DNA from: Actinoplanes solisilvae
Lineage (GTDB): Bacteria > Actinomycetota > Actinomycetes > Mycobacteriales > Micromonosporaceae
Length of the DNA stretch: 64,000 bases
Direction: 5' to 3'
Assembly: GCF_003999975.1 (NCBI RefSeq)
Contig: NZ_RJAC01000016.1
Span: 1-64,000 of the forward strand
Part shown: positions 33,769-43,273 of the stretch, in pieces
Numbering within the stretch: the stretch's first letter is position 1
Layout of the letters: every line of letters begins with the position of its first letter
Notes under the pieces: model-generated
Told to the model about the DNA's origin: nothing
Databases searched by the model: none
The model's input: only the letters and a program-made list of their open reading frames with translations
Position numbers and translations under genes: made by a program

Positions 33769-33836
33769 GGCGTGACCTGCCTGGCGACAGGCGCGCATCC
33801 CTTGTGCCCTTACATCCAGTGAGGACTGAGAAAACC

Positions 33837-35027
<1,191 letters not shown>

Positions 35028-35034
35028 GTCACAG

Positions 35035-35063
35035 GTGGCCCCGGTTGTTGAAGCCGGGGCCAC
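35035..35063 (+). terminator. Hairpin after tuf
   Basis: GTGGCCCCGG (35035-35044) pairs perfectly with CCGGGGCCAC (35054-35063) around a 9-nt loop, 7 bp after the stop codon. No T-run follows. Confidence 0.65.
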
Positions 35064-35072
35064 TCCCGTCGG

Positions 35073-35078
35073 TACGGT
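35073..35078 (+). promoter_or_regulatory. -10 box TACGGT for the HAD gene
   Basis: TACGGT ends 6 nt before the GTG start at 35085, again without a ribosome site. It lies directly behind the tuf terminator. Confidence 0.5.
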
Positions 35079-35084
35079 GGCCCG

Positions 35085-35693
35085 GTGATGTTGCCGCTGC
35101 CCGAGGGCGAGTTCGACGCCTACCTGTTCGACTGTGACGGGACCATTACCGACTCCATGCCGATCCACTATCAGGCGTGGCAGCAGGTGCTCGGGGAGTA
35201 CGGCGTCGTCTTCGGCGAGGAGCAGTTCTACGCGTGGGGCGGCCGCACCCCGGCCGAGGTGATCGCCGACCTCAACGCGATGCAGGGCCTGGCGATCCCG
35301 GCCGACGTGGTCGACGCGCGCCGCGAGCAGATCTTCCTCGAGTTGCTGCCGCAGGTCGGCGCGGTGCCCGAGGTTCTCGAGCACATCGAGGCGGCGTACG
35401 GGAAGGTGCCCTTCGCCGTCGTGTCGGGCAGCAGCCGCGAATCGGTGACGGCGTCGCTGGACGCGCTCGGCATCCGTGATCGCTTCGAGGTGATGGTGTG
35501 CGCCGGCGACTACGCGAACGGCAAACCGGACCCGGAGTGTTTCCTCAACGCGGCCAAGCTTCTCGAGGTGGCGCCCGAACGGTGCCTGGTCTTCGAGGAC
35601 ACCGACTTCGGCATGCGCGCGGCCGCCGCGGCGGGCATGGCCGCCGTCCGGGTGCCGCCACCGTGGCAGCGGCACCCGATCAACGTCAGCTGA
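35085..35693 (+). CDS. HAD-family hydrolase, beta-phosphoglucomutase-like
   Basis: A 202-residue HAD phosphatase or phosphomutase. Motif I is LFDCDGTITDSMP with the nucleophile and acid aspartates. A helical cap follows, then motif II in VVSGSSRESV, the lysine of motif III in GKPDPECFLNA, and motif IV in VFEDTDFGM. The sequence fits the subgroup that dephosphorylates small sugar phosphates such as fructose 1-phosphate. The GTG start with an upstream TACGGT suggests a leaderless message. Its 3' end overlaps the convergent GH30 gene by 8 bp. The substrate is not determined. Confidence 0.88.
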   Translation: MMLPLPEGEFDAYLFDCDGTITDSMPIHYQAWQQVLGEYGVVFGEEQFYAWGGRTPAEVIADLNAMQGLAIPADVVDARREQIFLELLPQVGAVPEVLEHIEAAYGKVPFAVVSGSSRESVTASLDALGIRDRFEVMVCAGDYANGKPDPECFLNAAKLLEVAPERCLVFEDTDFGMRAAAAAGMAAVRVPPPWQRHPINVS

Positions 35694-37926
35694 GCGAGAG
35701 ATAGTCGAGGTTGAACCCGCCGGATTCGCAGAAGACCGTCACGAGCTGATCGCCGGCGGCCAGCTCGACCGGCACGTGCACCGACTGGTAGGCGGCCCAT
35801 CCGCCGGTGTCCGGCACCGACACCGTCGCGACAGTGTCGCCGGCCGCCGAGCGGATCGAGATCGCGTTCGCGGCCGCCGCGCCCGTGCCGTTGGCGACGC
35901 GCAGTTCCAGGTCGTACGTTCCAGGCTGGGCGACGTCGACGCGGTAGCTCAGCCACTTGCCGGGTGCGGTCCAGCCGATGTTCTTACCGCCGCTGGCCCC
36001 GGCGTTGTTCTCGACGAAGTTCGCGCCGCCCTCGGTCCAGCCGCTCTGGGCCGCGTACGACTCGGCCTCGACCCGTACGCCGACCGGCGCCCCTCGCGGC
36101 GTCACGTTCACGGTAACCGTCACCGTGTCGCGCGCGGCGCCGTCGGTCGCGTGGAAGGTGAGCCGCTGCGTTCCGGCCACGGTCGGGCTCAGGGTCACCA
36201 CCCCGGTCGACGCGTCGAGGGACACCCCGCCCGGCAGGTCCGTCGCGTAGTAGGCGAGCCGGTCCCGATCCCGGTCGCTCGCCGACAGCCGGAACGTGGT
36301 CGTCGCGTACTGATCCGCGGCCACCGGCGGCACGTCTTTGAGCATGGGCGCGTGGTCGCGGCGGGGCGGGTCGCCCTTCCAGCGGTACGTCGCATACGCG
36401 TTCGCGGGCACGGTGACCACAAAGGACTCGTCGCCGAGCGTCACGCGGACATGCTTCGCCGTTGACGACGAGTTACCGATTACCGCGGTGAAGCGGTCGC
36501 CGTCGCGATAGACGACGTTGCTGACCCCGGCGCCGGTCGCGCTCGACTCGACGCGTACGTCGCTCGGGGTCAGATAGCGAGCGAACTGCCCGAGCGGGTA
36601 CAGCTCATCCCGTACGGAAAAGGTCTGGGTCTCGGTGTTGACCTTGACGAGACGGTTGGGCCACTTGGTGGTGCGGCCGATCTCGGCCCAGTCGACGTCG
36701 TTGTCGCGCTGGTCGGTCCAGTGCAGGGTGCCGCCGGTCTGGTCGGTCGCCTGCGCCCACAGCGTGTAACTGCTCGCGTTCAACCGGAAGTAGTCGAGCA
36801 CGGTCGCCGGGTTGAGATCGCTCGTCTCGGTCATGTGTACCGGCTTGCCGAACTCCTGGTAGGCGTCGCGCATGACGGTCGGATCGCCCCAGTACGGGTG
36901 GAATGCGATGCCGTCGGCGGCCCTCCGTGTGGCCGGGTCGTTCATGATCCGGTGGTAGTTCTTGGTCGCCGTGCTGTTCGGGTCGCGCCAGTCCCAGAAG
37001 TTGAAATCGTGCACGTAGAGCTGAGCGTCAATGTTCGCGCGGCGGAGTTCACGCTTGATGGCGACCGAGAGCTTCTGCTGCTGCTCGACGCTGATGTCCA
37101 TCGCCGGATAGACGACGTCCATTCCCGGCTCGTTGAGCAGCGTCAGCGCGTCGATTCTGATGCCCTTCTCCGCGTACGCCTTCAAGTACTTCACGTAGTA
37201 CCGGGCGAAAACGTCGATGCAGTCGTCGCGCAGCTTGCCGACCTGGTAGTGCTCGGTGCTACTGCCCGGCTTCAACGCGACCTCACCGGTGAACCGGTTG
37301 TTGGTCTTCATCCAGGCCGGCGCGCTCCAGGCCGAGGCGAAGAACGTGGCCCTCGGGTTGTACTTCTGGATGAGCTTGACCGCTTCGACCATGTGCAGAT
37401 CGATGTCGCGCTGAATCGAGAAATGCTTCAGTGCGAAGTCCTCGGTGACGCCCGGCGGCAATTCGTCGTAGGACCAGAACGGCAGGTGCTCGATGAGGTC
37501 CGGGCTGCCGATGGTGAGCCGGAACCGATCGAACCCGGCCCCGTGCTTCGGGTCGACCAGCAGGCGTACGGCCTTCTCGCGTTCGGCCGGGGTCAGCTTC
37601 CAGAGGTTCGAGACGCTGGTCTCGTCGATCGACATGCCGATGCCGCTGTACCGCTGCCGAGTCTGCGACGGGTCGACGACCACGGTCGTGTCGACGGTTT
37701 GACCCCGGCCGTCACCGACCCGCGTCGTGGGCAGCGGGGCCCACGCGTTGGTGGGCCCGGTCGAGTGGGTGCCGGTGACCAGTTCTCCCGAGCTGTGCCC
37801 TCGCGGCGTGGGTGCGGTGGCGGTCGAGCCGTGCCCTCTCGGCGTCGTTGCGGTGGCGGGTTGCCCTGCCAGTAGCGTCATGGTCGTCGATGCGACGGCC
37901 AGCGCCGCGGTTACGGATCGCTTCAC
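35686..37926 (-). CDS. Secreted GH30-family glycoside hydrolase with Ig-like and CBM6-like domains
   Basis: A 746-residue secreted glycosidase. A signal peptide (MKRSVTAALAVAS to about residue 27) and a short low-complexity linker precede a GH30 catalytic domain. That domain shows FASAWSAPAWMKT, the acid/base in TLLNEPG and the nucleophile in VHMTETSD. A beta-sandwich follows, then an Ig-like/cadherin-like putative domain (about 520-615). A C-terminal CBM6-type module runs from VRVEAESYAAQSGW to the end. The GH30 subgroup resembles glucosylceramidase/beta-1,6-glucanase types, but the substrate cannot be fixed. GTG 37926 is preceded by GGAGG. A 23-bp inverted repeat upstream suggests control by a sugar-responsive ROK-type repressor. 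Confidence 0.9.
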   Translation of the reverse strand: MKRSVTAALAVASTTMTLLAGQPATATTPRGHGSTATAPTPRGHSSGELVTGTHSTGPTNAWAPLPTTRVGDGRGQTVDTTVVVDPSQTRQRYSGIGMSIDETSVSNLWKLTPAEREKAVRLLVDPKHGAGFDRFRLTIGSPDLIEHLPFWSYDELPPGVTEDFALKHFSIQRDIDLHMVEAVKLIQKYNPRATFFASAWSAPAWMKTNNRFTGEVALKPGSSTEHYQVGKLRDDCIDVFARYYVKYLKAYAEKGIRIDALTLLNEPGMDVVYPAMDISVEQQQKLSVAIKRELRRANIDAQLYVHDFNFWDWRDPNSTATKNYHRIMNDPATRRAADGIAFHPYWGDPTVMRDAYQEFGKPVHMTETSDLNPATVLDYFRLNASSYTLWAQATDQTGGTLHWTDQRDNDVDWAEIGRTTKWPNRLVKVNTETQTFSVRDELYPLGQFARYLTPSDVRVESSATGAGVSNVVYRDGDRFTAVIGNSSSTAKHVRVTLGDESFVVTVPANAYATYRWKGDPPRRDHAPMLKDVPPVAADQYATTTFRLSASDRDRDRLAYYATDLPGGVSLDASTGVVTLSPTVAGTQRLTFHATDGAARDTVTVTVNVTPRGAPVGVRVEAESYAAQSGWTEGGANFVENNAGASGGKNIGWTAPGKWLSYRVDVAQPGTYDLELRVANGTGAAAANAISIRSAAGDTVATVSVPDTGGWAAYQSVHVPVELAAGDQLVTVFCESGGFNLDYLSLS

Positions 37927-37968
37927 CGGACCTCCAGAAGAGATAGATCAACCACTATCCGTTCCGGA

Positions 37969-37991
37969 GTTTATTAAGGTCTTTAACTAAC
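37969..37991 (-). promoter_or_regulatory. Inverted repeat resembling a ROK/XylR-type operator
   Basis: On the minus strand GTTAGTTAA-AGACC-TTAATAAAC has 9-bp arms matching at 7 of 9 positions. It lies about 45 bp upstream of the GH30 start, in an AT-rich island, a sensible place for a sugar-responsive repressor (inference). Confidence 0.45.
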
Positions 37992-38031
37992 AGGCAACAG
38001 CCGCAACGGTCGCCCCACGACCACGCTGCCT

Positions 38032-38286
38032 CTACTTGCCGAGCGTCTTGAGGAACTCGGGGTTGTCGTCCGGCGCGACGAAGCCGCGCAGCGGGACATG
38101 CGGCACAGGGCGGCCCTTGACGAACCACGCGATCGCCCCGAACGGCGACAGCAGCAGGATGGCGAACATCCAGGCGGCCCAGGGCGCGGTGCGGATCGCC
38201 TTCTCGTCAGCGCGAAGGACGTCGACCAGCGCGATGATCACGAGCGCGAGGTCGAGTAGAAGCAGAAGAGTAACGACACGGGCCAT
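38032..38286 (-). CDS. PLDc_N-domain small membrane protein
   Basis: An 84-residue protein with two membrane helices (VVTLLLLLDLALVIIALVDV and AAWMFAILLLSPFGAIAWFV) separated by a charged loop. The second helix is followed by KGRP. This is the pattern of the phospholipase-D-nuclease N-terminal (PLDc_N) family, found either free-standing or ahead of cardiolipin synthases. Here it is free-standing, so its function is unknown. The frame is open to 38370, but ATG 38286 with GGAGAG upstream gives the family length. It shares orientation with the GDSL esterase and the GH30 gene but has its own gaps of about 95-105 bp on each side. Confidence 0.75.
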   Translation of the reverse strand: MARVVTLLLLLDLALVIIALVDVLRADEKAIRTAPWAAWMFAILLLSPFGAIAWFVKGRPVPHVPLRGFVAPDDNPEFLKTLGK

Positions 38287-38380
38287 GCCTGAGGACTCTC
38301 CGGCCCGCGGGGGCGATCCGCCGTTCCCGGGCGGGTGCGATCGGGTGGCGCCCTTGCGTCGGGGCGCCACCCGGGGCGCG

Positions 38381-39250
38381 TCACAGGGCGCCGGCGAGGG
38401 CGGGCAGGTAGCCGTACGTGTAGCCGTTGAGGTTGGGGTGGAAGGAGTTCTGCGGCGGCGTCACCGTGAGGCCGTGCAGGTAGGGGCTTGACGAGCAGAT
38501 GCCGTGGCCGGCGAACTCGTCGCGGACGTCGCTGAAGACGAAGCCGGCCGTTCGGGCGCGGTCCTCGATCACGTCGTTGAGCGTCTGCGCGCCCTCGTTG
38601 AGCGCCCGCCGTTTGGCCAGGGTCATCCCGGCCAGGCCGCAACTCGCCGACGCCGTGTCGAAGAGCAGCGGATAGCCGAGCACGACCACCTTCGCGCCGG
38701 GCGCCTTCCGCTTGATGGCCGCGTACGTCGAATCGAGCTTGGCGGGCAGCGTGGCCGTCATGTCGGCGCGCGCGGCGGCGACCCGGTCGCGGCAGGCGGC
38801 GTCGCTGCTGACCTGGCAGCCGAGCACAGTGGGCGCGAACCCGGCGTCATTGCCACCGATCGTGATGCTGATCAGATCGGCCGAGCCGCGCAGGAACGGG
38901 ACCTGAAGACTGCGTACGTCGCCGGTCTCGGCGCCGCCGCAGCTCAGATCGGTGAACGACTTGGGGTTGTTGCGCGCCTTCCACTGGCCCGGATAGCCCT
39001 GGGCGCTGCGGAAGCACAGGATGCTCTGGCCGGGCGCGCCGACGCCCGACGAATAGGAGTCGCCGAGCGCGACGTAGTCGGTTTCGGCCGGGTTGATCGC
39101 CGCGACGGCGAGACGTGCCGCGGCGGTGTTGCTCGCGGCGGTGTTGCTCGCGGCGGCGGGGGTTGCTGCCGCTGGGGTTGCTGCTGCGGGTATGGCGACG
39201 GCGAGTGACAGCAGGGTCGAAGTGACGAGACAGCCGAGTCGTCTGCCCAT
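38381..39250 (-). CDS. Secreted SGNH/GDSL-family esterase or lipase
   Basis: A 289-residue secreted hydrolase resembling the Streptomyces GDSL lipases. A signal peptide (about residues 1-25) is followed by an Ala/Thr/Asn-rich stretch with ATPAA and ASNTA repeats. Block I is ALGDSYSSGVG (nucleophile Ser), block II Gly is in DLSCGGAETG, block III is TIGGNDAGF, and block V is NSFHPNLNGY (catalytic His). Six or more cysteines suggest three disulfides as in the known lipases. ATG 39250 with GGAGG upstream is chosen; the frame is open to 39580. A 16-bp inverted repeat with GTTACT arms lies about 100 bp upstream. Substrate is probably an acyl or acetyl ester. Confidence 0.92.
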   Translation of the reverse strand: MGRRLGCLVTSTLLSLAVAIPAAATPAAATPAAASNTAASNTAAARLAVAAINPAETDYVALGDSYSSGVGAPGQSILCFRSAQGYPGQWKARNNPKSFTDLSCGGAETGDVRSLQVPFLRGSADLISITIGGNDAGFAPTVLGCQVSSDAACRDRVAAARADMTATLPAKLDSTYAAIKRKAPGAKVVVLGYPLLFDTASASCGLAGMTLAKRRALNEGAQTLNDVIEDRARTAGFVFSDVRDEFAGHGICSSSPYLHGLTVTPPQNSFHPNLNGYTYGYLPALAGAL

Positions 39251-39347
39251 CGGGTGGCCTCCGGTCCGTGGGGGAGGGGAAGCCGAAGCGCTCCGGTCAC
39301 CGCACGGTAAGCCGGGCCGCTGGGAAAAGAAACACGGTGACATTCCC

Positions 39348-39363
39348 GTTACTTCGTAGTAAC
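39348..39363. promoter_or_regulatory. Inverted repeat upstream of the GDSL esterase gene
   Basis: GTTACT-TCGT-AGTAAC is a perfect repeat with 6-bp arms and a 4-bp centre, between the divergent esterase and small unknown genes. It is a possible operator. Confidence 0.35.
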
Positions 39364-39475
39364 ATTCGTCGATGTGACCTGCATCTATGTCATGCGGTGA
39401 CGGGTCGGCGACCCTGTGCGACCGATTCACACGACGGCCACAGGCGATCTTCAGCATGCCTTCAGCCGCCGTGGC

Positions 39476-39481
39476 TACCGT
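39476..39481 (+). promoter_or_regulatory. -10 box TACCGT for a leaderless small gene
   Basis: TACCGT ends exactly 6 nt before ATG 39488. This supports 39488 over the longer open frame from 39416 as the start of the next gene. Confidence 0.5.
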
Positions 39482-39487
39482 CCTCAC

Positions 39488-39868
39488 ATGGAAGAAGAAC
39501 GGGCACGCCGGATCGTCGAAACGCTGCGCTCGCGGAATGTCTTCGCCCATGTGAAGCTGCCGCAGGCCGGCGTCACCCAATACGGCATTCGCGTCACACT
39601 CCCCGACGGCCGCGAGGCGATCTGGGACAACGACGGCACCGCCGGCCTCGAGGCCCAGATCATGCGCAACGGCATCCTGGTGGGCTTCGTCGCCTCGATC
39701 CCCGAGTCGGAAAACTTCGGCGACGGCCAGATCATCGAATCGATCGCCACCGCCGACTACGACCGCCCCGTCGGTCGTTCCCGTCCCTCCACGCCCCAGC
39801 CGGCCAGCACTCGCCCGCCCGCGCCGGTCTCGCTGACCCAGCGGCTCCGCAGCAGCTTCCGCGGCTGA
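39488..39868 (+). CDS. Small conserved-looking hypothetical protein, 126 aa
   Basis: I do not recognise the family. The first 90 residues look like a compact alpha/beta domain: an N-terminal helix MEEERARRIVETLRSRNVF, then strands such as YGIRVTLPDGREAIWDNDG, then an acidic segment. A Pro-rich tail, rich in Pro, Ser and Arg, ends SLTQRLRSSFRG. There is no signal peptide or membrane segment. The start is set by the -10 box 6 nt upstream. It is convergent with the helicase-like gene, with 19 bp between stops. No operon partner is present. Confidence 0.65.
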   Translation: MEEERARRIVETLRSRNVFAHVKLPQAGVTQYGIRVTLPDGREAIWDNDGTAGLEAQIMRNGILVGFVASIPESENFGDGQIIESIATADYDRPVGRSRPSTPQPASTRPPAPVSLTQRLRSSFRG

Positions 39869-39887
39869 GGTTTCGTGCTCGGCGTCG

Positions 39888-42800
39888 TCAGGGGTCGGGG
39901 CTGATCAGCTCGATCAGACGGTCGAGCGCGACCGGCCACAGCTCCGGGGTCAGGTTGGCCAGCAACGTCTCGGCCAGCGCGTGCGCCACGACGGTGATGT
40001 GCTCATTCACGGCCGGATCAAGCGGCGGCGGAGGCGGCGTCGCGGGGGCCGGTTCAGGCCGCGGTTCCGGCTCGGCTTGCTGTTCCGGCACGGCTCGCTG
40101 GTTTGGCTCGCCATGCTGTTCCGGCTCGGCTTGCTGTTCCGGCTCGGCTCGCTGTTCCGGCACGGCTCGCTGGTTTGGCTCGCCTTGCTGCTCCGGTTCA
40201 GCTTGCTGTTCCGGCTCGGCTCGTTCGTCTGGCTCGGCCCGCTGCTGTGTGTCGGCTCGTTGGTCCGGCTCCCCGTTGCGTTCCGGTTCGGGATCGGGTT
40301 CCGGATCCCACCACGGCTCCTTGGTCCACTGGCGCTGAGAGTCCGGCTCCTGCGGTGCCTCCGGCGCCGCGTGGCGGTGCGCCCGCTTAGGCCGCTCCGG
40401 CGCTTGCTGTGGCTCAAGCCTGCTCTGCGGTTCGGGTCCGAGCTGCGGTCCTGTTACGAGCTGTGACTCCGAAACGGGCGGTGGTTCCGGTCCGAGCTGT
40501 GGTCCCAGTTCGAGTTGCGGTTCCGGTTTGAGCTGTGGTTCCGATGGGTGCTGTGGTCCCAGTTCGAGCTGAGGCTCCGGTCCGAGCTGTGGTCCCAGTT
40601 CGAGCTGCGGTTGCGGTCCGAGCTGTGGTCCCAGTTCGAGCTGCGGTTCCGGTCCGAGCTGTGATTCCGATGGGTGCTGTCGTTCTGGTTCGAGCTGCGG
40701 CTCCTGCGCGAGCTGCACCACCGAAGTGAGCTGCGGTTCCGGTTCGTGCCGCTGTTCCGGTGCGTGCGGAACCTCAGACCCGGGCCTGTGCTGGTGCAGT
40801 TCAAGTTCGAGCACCGACTCGGGGCGTGCGTGTTGACCGTAGGGTTTGCGCTCCTCATGAAGCTCAGGCTTTGTGTCCGGCCCAACCCGCCTGTCCGTCG
40901 TCAACTCATCGGTGCGCAGACCGAGATCAAACCGTTCGGAGGTTTTGTCCCGAGAGAGCCCATCTTCCGGAAATGGTAGGTCGAATACCGGCCGATCGTG
41001 CGGTTCGTCCGACTCGGGCTTTTCATCCGGTGCGGGTTGGAGGTGCCTCTGCGCCCGCTTCGGCTTTTCGTCCAGATCGGGCCGATCATCCAGCTCGTTC
41101 TGGCCGGGTCGTTGGCCGGGCTCGGGCTCGGCGTTGCGGGCCAGCCGCCTGCGCTGCTCCGGCCGTTCGCTCTCGTCGTCCTGCTTGAGTTCATCGAGCC
41201 AGTCATCCAGCTCGTCCCGGTCGCTCGGCCCCAGGCGGTCGTCCCGCTCAGGACGGCTGTCCTCAGCAAGTGGCTCGGGGCGCTTGTGCCGACCCGAGCG
41301 CTCGGCCTCTCGCCCGAGCGGCGAGGACGGCGCGGACGGCGCGGACGGCGCGGCCAGCGAAGACAGCGCGGATGGTGCGGACGGCGAGGCCGGCGAGGAC
41401 GGCGAGGACGGCGAAGACAGCGCGGATGGTGCGGACGGCGCGGACGGCGCGGACGTGACGACCGGAGCGGCCGGCAGATCCTCCCGGGCGCCGATCAGGT
41501 GCAGATAGCTCGTGGCCCGCGTCAACGCGATGTAAAGCAGCCGATGCCCGCGCGGGTCGTCGTCGACGATGAAGCCGGGCTCGACCACGATCGCCGCGTC
41601 GAACTCCAGGCCTTTCGTCTCGTGCGGGCCGACCAGGTTGATCGACGGTCCGCGGTCGTCGCCGGCTGTCGGGCTCCACGGGAGCCTCTCCGAGCGCAGC
41701 AGCTCCTCGACCTCGTCGCGGCAGCGCGGCGGGCACACGATCGCGACCGACCGGCCCGACTCGGCGTGCTCGGCTGCCGATCTCACCACGGCCGCCGCGC
41801 GGGTCGCCGGTTCGACCGGCACGATCACCGGATCGGCCGGGCCGTTGCGTACCGTCGCCGGGGGTTGCACGCTGGGCGCCGCCGTCGGCAGCAGTTCGGC
41901 CGCGAGCCCGAAGATCTGCCGCGGCACGCGATAGCCGAAGCGCAGCTCGCGGTGCACGTGCGGCTGTGCCGTGGGCAGGTGGGCGAGCACGTCGTGCCAG
42001 TCTTCGCGGGCCCACGGGCCGGTCGACTGGGCCAGGTCGCCGAGCACGGTCATCGAGCCGTTCGCCGAGCGCCGCGAGATTGCCCGCAACTGCATCGGCG
42101 AGAGATCTTGAGCCTCGTCGACCACCACATGGGCGTACGTCGGTGGCGAGATCCCGGACAGATGTTCGGCCTCGTCGAGCAGCGCCGGATCGGCCGGACC
42201 GAAGCCCTCGCCGAGCGCGTCGATCTCACGCTCGGTGAATTCGCCCTCGGCCGCGAGAGCGAGCAGTTCCCGCGAGCCGAACAGCTTGGTCAGGAACGTC
42301 GCGGCGTCGAACTCGGGCCACAGCAGGTCGGCGAGCTGGTCGGCCGCATCGAGGATCAGGCGCGGGTCCTGCGTTTCGGTCACCAGCGCCGCCCGCAGCA
42401 GCCGCCGCCGGTCACCCGCGGTCGCCTTGCTCGCCGTCGCGGTGGCGATCACCCGCCGTACGGTCGCGGGGTCGAGCCTCACCTCGCGGCCATGCACGGT
42501 GACCAGGGCCGGCAGATCGGCGGGACGCTCGCGATAGGACGCGAGAGCCCGCGCGAGCAGGCCGGCCATCCGCGCCTCGCCCCTGAGCCGGATCACGTGG
42601 GGCGGCTCGGGACCGCCGGTGACCGCCTTGGGCAGCAGCTCGTCGATCGAGCTGTGCGTGGCGCCCTCGTGACCCCACGCGCCGAGCAGGCCCCGCGTGT
42701 GCCGCGCGAAGCCGCGCGACGGGCCGGCAATCAGCACCTCGGGCGCGGTCAGGCCCAGGTCGGGGTGGCCGAGCAGCCAGGCGACGCGGCGCAGCGCGAC

Positions 42801-42974
42801 CCCGGTACGACCGGTGCCCGGGCCGCCCTGGATCAGCAGCACGCTTTCGGGAACCGTACTGATGAGCTCGTCCTGGGCGGCCTGGATCGTCGTGGCGTCG
42901 GCCAGCCCGGCCAGCAACTCGTCCGGAGGCCCGCCGACAACAACCGGACGTTCCGGCTCGCCGAGGACGGTCAA
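39888..42974 (-). CDS. UvrD/HelD-like SF1 ATPase with a ~480-residue low-complexity tail
   Basis: A 1028-residue protein. Residues 1-500 form a superfamily 1A helicase-like core: Q-motif TTIQAAQDELI, Walker A GPGTGRT (51-57, Arg56 for Lys), motif II VVVDEAQDLSPMQL, motif III GDLAQST, motif V ETKGLEFDAAIVVEP and motif VI LLYIALTRATSYLH. The HelD N-terminal coiled coil and secondary-channel arm are missing. From about 503 to 985 the chain is low complexity, with blocks of Ser-Ala-Pro, charged Asp/Glu/Arg, Pro-Gln-Leu-Glu and Glu-Pro-Gln repeats. A final helix of about 40 residues (ITVVAHALAETLLANLTP) looks ordered. The start TTG 42974 lies 2 bp after the DUF6510 stop, so it is coupled to that gene. 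Function is unknown. Confidence 0.75.
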   Translation of the reverse strand: MTVLGEPERPVVVGGPPDELLAGLADATTIQAAQDELISTVPESVLLIQGGPGTGRTGVALRRVAWLLGHPDLGLTAPEVLIAGPSRGFARHTRGLLGAWGHEGATHSSIDELLPKAVTGGPEPPHVIRLRGEARMAGLLARALASYRERPADLPALVTVHGREVRLDPATVRRVIATATASKATAGDRRRLLRAALVTETQDPRLILDAADQLADLLWPEFDAATFLTKLFGSRELLALAAEGEFTEREIDALGEGFGPADPALLDEAEHLSGISPPTYAHVVVDEAQDLSPMQLRAISRRSANGSMTVLGDLAQSTGPWAREDWHDVLAHLPTAQPHVHRELRFGYRVPRQIFGLAAELLPTAAPSVQPPATVRNGPADPVIVPVEPATRAAAVVRSAAEHAESGRSVAIVCPPRCRDEVEELLRSERLPWSPTAGDDRGPSINLVGPHETKGLEFDAAIVVEPGFIVDDDPRGHRLLYIALTRATSYLHLIGAREDLPAAPVVTSAPSAPSAPSALSSPSSPSSPASPSAPSALSSLAAPSAPSAPSSPLGREAERSGRHKRPEPLAEDSRPERDDRLGPSDRDELDDWLDELKQDDESERPEQRRRLARNAEPEPGQRPGQNELDDRPDLDEKPKRAQRHLQPAPDEKPESDEPHDRPVFDLPFPEDGLSRDKTSERFDLGLRTDELTTDRRVGPDTKPELHEERKPYGQHARPESVLELELHQHRPGSEVPHAPEQRHEPEPQLTSVVQLAQEPQLEPERQHPSESQLGPEPQLELGPQLGPQPQLELGPQLGPEPQLELGPQHPSEPQLKPEPQLELGPQLGPEPPPVSESQLVTGPQLGPEPQSRLEPQQAPERPKRAHRHAAPEAPQEPDSQRQWTKEPWWDPEPDPEPERNGEPDQRADTQQRAEPDERAEPEQQAEPEQQGEPNQRAVPEQRAEPEQQAEPEQHGEPNQRAVPEQQAEPEPRPEPAPATPPPPPLDPAVNEHITVVAHALAETLLANLTPELWPVALDRLIELISPDP
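39990..41470 (-). repeat. Repetitive coding region for the disordered tail
   Basis: Successive in-frame repeats encode SAPSAPS (41310-41460), QLGPEPQLEL-type decamers to dodecamers (about 40480-40680) and EPEQQAEPEQ-type units (about 40060-40260). The DNA is GC-skewed and internally repetitive, so it is prone to slippage or assembly error. Confidence 0.8.
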
Positions 42975-42976
42975 GG

Positions 42977-43273
42977 TCAGACGCCTTCGAGGGGCACTTC
43001 GAGGCGTACGCTGCCGCGCAGGTCGAGGTAGACCTTGTCGGGTGCGCGCACCACGCGGATCACCACGTCCTCACAGTTCGGGCAGCGCGCCACCAGACCC
43101 GGCGCCCGGTTCCACAGCCGCAGGGTGGCGACCGCGTCGGTGTGCCGGCACCCGGCGCACATGTAACGCGCCGAGGTCACGTCGACCGCGAAGACCTCGC
43201 GCAGGTCGCCGGCCATCGCGTTGCCGTCGAGCGTCGCGCCGTCCTCGAATTCCTCTGTCGATGTAGCTGTCAC
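42977..43273 (-). CDS. DUF6510 family protein (zinc-ribbon-like)
   Basis: A 98-residue protein with two CxxC pairs, CAGC and CPNC, about 28 residues apart, the layout of a small zinc ribbon. Families of this kind (DUF6510 in my recollection) sit beside a sulfite-oxidase-like molybdoprotein and a ferredoxin reductase, exactly as here. The GTG start at 43273 overlaps the stop codon of the reductase (GTGA), so the two are coupled; the longer frame to 43456 is a shadow. The next gene starts 2 bp after its stop. It may be an assembly or electron-transfer accessory (inference). Confidence 0.75.
   Translation of the reverse strand: MTATSTEEFEDGATLDGNAMAGDLREVFAVDVTSARYMCAGCRHTDAVATLRLWNRAPGLVARCPNCEDVVIRVVRAPDKVYLDLRGSVRLEVPLEGV

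Noticed and set aside
39888..42974. Genuine HelD RNA polymerase recycling factor
   Set aside because: The N-terminal coiled-coil arm that enters the polymerase is missing, the Walker lysine is changed and the tail is unlike HelD.
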